Origin: JAZDFC01 sp043808235
GTDB lineage: Bacteria > Bacteroidota > Ignavibacteria > Ignavibacteriales > Melioribacteraceae
Assembly: GCA_043808235.1 (NCBI GenBank)
Contig: JAZDFC010000085.1
Coordinates: 1 to 16,256, forward strand
Length of the DNA: 16,256 bases
Reading direction: 5' to 3'
Position 1 is the stretch's first letter. Each line of letters begins with the position of its first letter. Shown one piece after another: positions 14,180-16,256 of this stretch. The position numbers and the translations under genes were made by a program. A model generated the notes under the pieces. The model was not told the origin of the DNA and did not search any database. It saw only the letters and a list, made by a program, of their open reading frames with translations.

Positions 14180-15184
14180 ATGAAATCAAAAATGAAAAAA
14201 TCATCTCTTATTATCTTTGTATTTGCATTAACACTTCCCCAAAGCGTATTTTCACAAAATACAGTTGATGCAGTTAAATCTAATCCAACCGGTCCTGGAA
14301 GTTATAAGATTCTTAAAGAAGGAACGGGTCCTATTCGAATCCCATTTAAAATGCACTATGGCAAACCATTAATGGAATTGGAAATAAACGGCAAGAAAGC
14401 GAAACTGATGATTGACAACGGAGTTTTGTGGGACGAGGTTTGGCTTCTCGGTTCACAGCTTGTTGATGAACTTGGATTAAAACCAATCGAAGAATCGGAA
14501 ATTGGCGGCACAGGCGAGGGTGACCCGACTCAGGCTTATACCGCAAAAAACCTGACTCTAAAATTTAATGATATCGAATTCTATGAACAACCAGTGTTGG
14601 TCTCACCACCGGCTGCCGGATTTGCAGAAATGTTTCCCGGTACGGATGGTCAGCTTTGCAATACATTCTTCAAACACTTTATTGTGGAGTTCGATTTTGT
14701 TAATAAAGAAATCGTGCTGCATAATCCCGATGAGTTTAAATATACCGAAGACGGCAGTATCCTTGACATGGTTGCCGACGAAAATCCGTCTTATTCCATT
14801 CCGTTTAGTTTTACTTTGCCGGATGGTAAAGTTTACAATGACCGCGTTGACATTGATTTAGGCGGGGTCTATCCGTTAAAGATTGCATTGAATAACAAGC
14901 ATAATATACCTCTTCCATCAGATGCAAAACCCTCACGAAGCTTTGGCGCTCAAGGGGAATCATCGGAGTATAGTGGTAAAATCATAAGTATGACTATAGG
15001 AAAATTTCAATTCGATAATCCTACAGCAATATTTGGCGATGAGAAAACTTCACGTGTTCACCCAAATAATCTCGGTGTTATCGGTCTTCCCCTTTTCATG
15101 AAGTTCAATACTATCTTTGATTACTTCAACAACAAATTATATCTGACTCCGGACAAAAACCTTGATACTATATTCAAGGAATAA
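14180..15184 (+). CDS. Exported retropepsin-like aspartyl protease family protein with altered motifs
   Basis: This 334-residue protein has a signal peptide (SSLIIFVFALTLPQSVFSQ). The ATG at 14192 is an alternative start; the one at 14180 overlaps the end of the upstream gene as TAATATG. The protein has two similar halves of retropepsin-type fold. Half one has LMIDNGV (Asp79) and later FPGTDGQL and EFDFVNKEIVL. Half two has DIDLGGVYPL (Asp226) and later GVIGLPLF and IFDYFNNKLYL. The usual motif is Asp-Thr/Ser-Gly; here the middle residue is Asn80 in the first and Leu227 in the second, though both aspartates and glycines remain. Activity is therefore uncertain. It is the last gene of the trio beginning at 12350. 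Confidence 0.8.
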   Translation: MKSKMKKSSLIIFVFALTLPQSVFSQNTVDAVKSNPTGPGSYKILKEGTGPIRIPFKMHYGKPLMELEINGKKAKLMIDNGVLWDEVWLLGSQLVDELGLKPIEESEIGGTGEGDPTQAYTAKNLTLKFNDIEFYEQPVLVSPPAAGFAEMFPGTDGQLCNTFFKHFIVEFDFVNKEIVLHNPDEFKYTEDGSILDMVADENPSYSIPFSFTLPDGKVYNDRVDIDLGGVYPLKIALNNKHNIPLPSDAKPSRSFGAQGESSEYSGKIISMTIGKFQFDNPTAIFGDEKTSRVHPNNLGVIGLPLFMKFNTIFDYFNNKLYLTPDKNLDTIFKE

Positions 15185-15266
15185 GCTTGATGCGATTTAT
15201 TGTGAATAGCGTCTTAACTACAAAGCAATTTCAAAAATATTTTCAAAACAAAATCTCGGCGGTAAA

Positions 15267-16256
15267 ATGAAAACAATAAAAACAATTTTCGTAACCGGCA
15301 CAATTTTTCTATTATTCACTTTTACCAATTTATCAGCTCAAAATATTTTTACTGCTACTGTGGAAGGTAATTTGGAAAAAGTAAAAACGCTGATTGATGC
15401 CGACACCAAATTACTTCAGGATATTGACGAACTTGGGAACACACCGCTGCACATAGCCGTTGCAAATCAGAAGGATAATATTGCCAAATATCTCATTGAT
15501 GCCGGAAGCGATGTCAATGCAAAATCGAATTCCGGTGAAACCCCGTTGCATATTGCGGCTAAGATGAGGAATAGCGATTTGGCGGCATTGCTTATTTTAA
15601 AAGGAGCTTTCGTTGATGTAACAGATGCATCCGGCTACACCCCGCTTTCAAATGCGATTCAGCATCATTCTACGATGGATATTGAATCGGGAAAACTAGA
15701 AACGATAAAAATTCTTTTGGAAAATGGCGCCGACATAAACAAACGAGGTATGTGGAATTGGACACCGCTCCAAATTGCCGCTGAATTTGCACCCGAAGAA
15801 ATTGTAAATCACTTGTTAGATAAGGGAGCCGATATTCCGATAGAACCGGGACAGGATTCTTATCAAGTTTTATTCGCTTCGTGCAAAAGAGGTTTAACAA
15901 ATCTATTTAATAAGCTTATCGAGAAAGGATTCGACCTTCAAGTTAACCGGTACACAAACGGATTGATTCATTCGGCTTCGGCAGGAGGTTCCGAAAAGAT
16001 TGTTGAGACACTTTTAACAAAGGGATTCAAAGTAATGACGGGCGATGGATACGGCTGGTCGCCATTGCATAGTGCCGCGGAAAAGGGAAAGATAAAAGTA
16101 GTTGAACTGCTCATTAATAAAGGAGCGGATATAAATGATAGAAATGCTTCGGGAAGAACACCTTATAATCTTGCCGATTATTTTGGAAATAAGGAAGTCT
16201 GTGATTATTTGAAAGCGAAAGGCGCCGACACATCCGAACAGCAATTCCCTTTGCTT
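15267..16256 (+). CDS. Exported ankyrin-repeat protein, partial (runs off the window)
   Basis: The reading frame is open for 330 codons to the last base. It has a signal peptide (MKTIKTIFVTGTIFLLF ... LSAQ, residue 25) and about nine or ten ankyrin-type repeats with NTPLHIA, ETPLHIAA, WTPLQIAA, WSPLHSAA and RTPYNLAD starts and GADIN-type turns. GGCGG lies four bases before the ATG. It aligns along its length with the ankyrin half of the protein at 4577, including the degenerate middle (RGLTNLFNKLIEKGFDL versus KGLARLFHLITDSGFDL). It stops at EQQFPLL, where the paralogue reads IKFPDLRGDYLGQ. A PD40 domain is therefore expected just past the window edge. Confidence 0.85.
   Translation, partial: MKTIKTIFVTGTIFLLFTFTNLSAQNIFTATVEGNLEKVKTLIDADTKLLQDIDELGNTPLHIAVANQKDNIAKYLIDAGSDVNAKSNSGETPLHIAAKMRNSDLAALLILKGAFVDVTDASGYTPLSNAIQHHSTMDIESGKLETIKILLENGADINKRGMWNWTPLQIAAEFAPEEIVNHLLDKGADIPIEPGQDSYQVLFASCKRGLTNLFNKLIEKGFDLQVNRYTNGLIHSASAGGSEKIVETLLTKGFKVMTGDGYGWSPLHSAAEKGKIKVVELLINKGADINDRNASGRTPYNLADYFGNKEVCDYLKAKGADTSEQQFPLL

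Noticed and set aside
456..16244. Many minus-strand and alternate-frame ORFs of 60-103 codons
   Set aside because: They lie over or largely across well-supported + strand genes, have no recognisable domains and no consistent ribosome binding sites.
1..16256. CRISPR array, tRNA, rRNA, insertion sequence or prophage genes
   Set aside because: No regularly spaced repeats, cloverleaf-like segment, transposase or phage-protein motif was seen on either strand.

Overview
The window is AT-rich and every supported gene lies on the + strand. It suggests a free-living, T9SS-carrying bacterium of the Bacteroidota/Ignavibacteriota side of the tree. Two proteins end in a type A T9SS sorting domain containing the FQNYPNPFNPSTTIK signature common in Ignavibacteria-type genomes. 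Signal peptides mostly end in Ala-Gln or a similar Gln site, and one gene encodes a FISUMP-type lipoprotein. There is no rRNA, tRNA, transposase or phage gene. The placement is inference from protein motifs only.

Left part (1-6475): an apparently non-coding stretch is followed by a FISUMP lipoprotein (375-1025). Next come two tandem secreted PD40 beta-propeller proteins. The first ends in a T9SS tail (1055-2296); the second carries a FISUMP domain and then a T9SS tail (2397-4193). After a 383-base gap comes a secreted protein with about ten ankyrin repeats fused to the same PD40 domain (4577-6475).

Middle and right part (6686-16256): a run of exported enzymes. These are a TPR-containing S15/CocE-type hydrolase, a NodB-type polysaccharide deacetylase, two different SxxK (class C beta-lactamase-like) serine hydrolases and a COG1237-like metallo-beta-lactamase-fold protein. 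They are followed by a stand-alone PD40 protein and a retropepsin-like protein with altered active-site motifs. The metallo-hydrolase, PD40 and retropepsin-like genes are 11 and 1 bases apart and look like one operon. The window ends inside a second ankyrin protein, paralogous to the one at 4577 and open at the edge.

How it fits together: all eleven full or partial genes appear to have an N-terminal export signal, so this is a block of envelope or secreted proteins. The recurring part is a PD40 domain of about 265-280 residues, starting at YLGQxPP and ending at or near YWVDAS. It occurs alone, after ankyrin repeats, before a T9SS tail, and before FISUMP plus T9SS. No ligand or physiological role can be read from the sequence. 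The most notable DNA features are a perfect 28-base palindrome inserted in frame in one T9SS tail, and a poorly conserved element of 85-92 bases present three times in intergenic DNA, with a doubtful fourth copy, upstream of gene groups.
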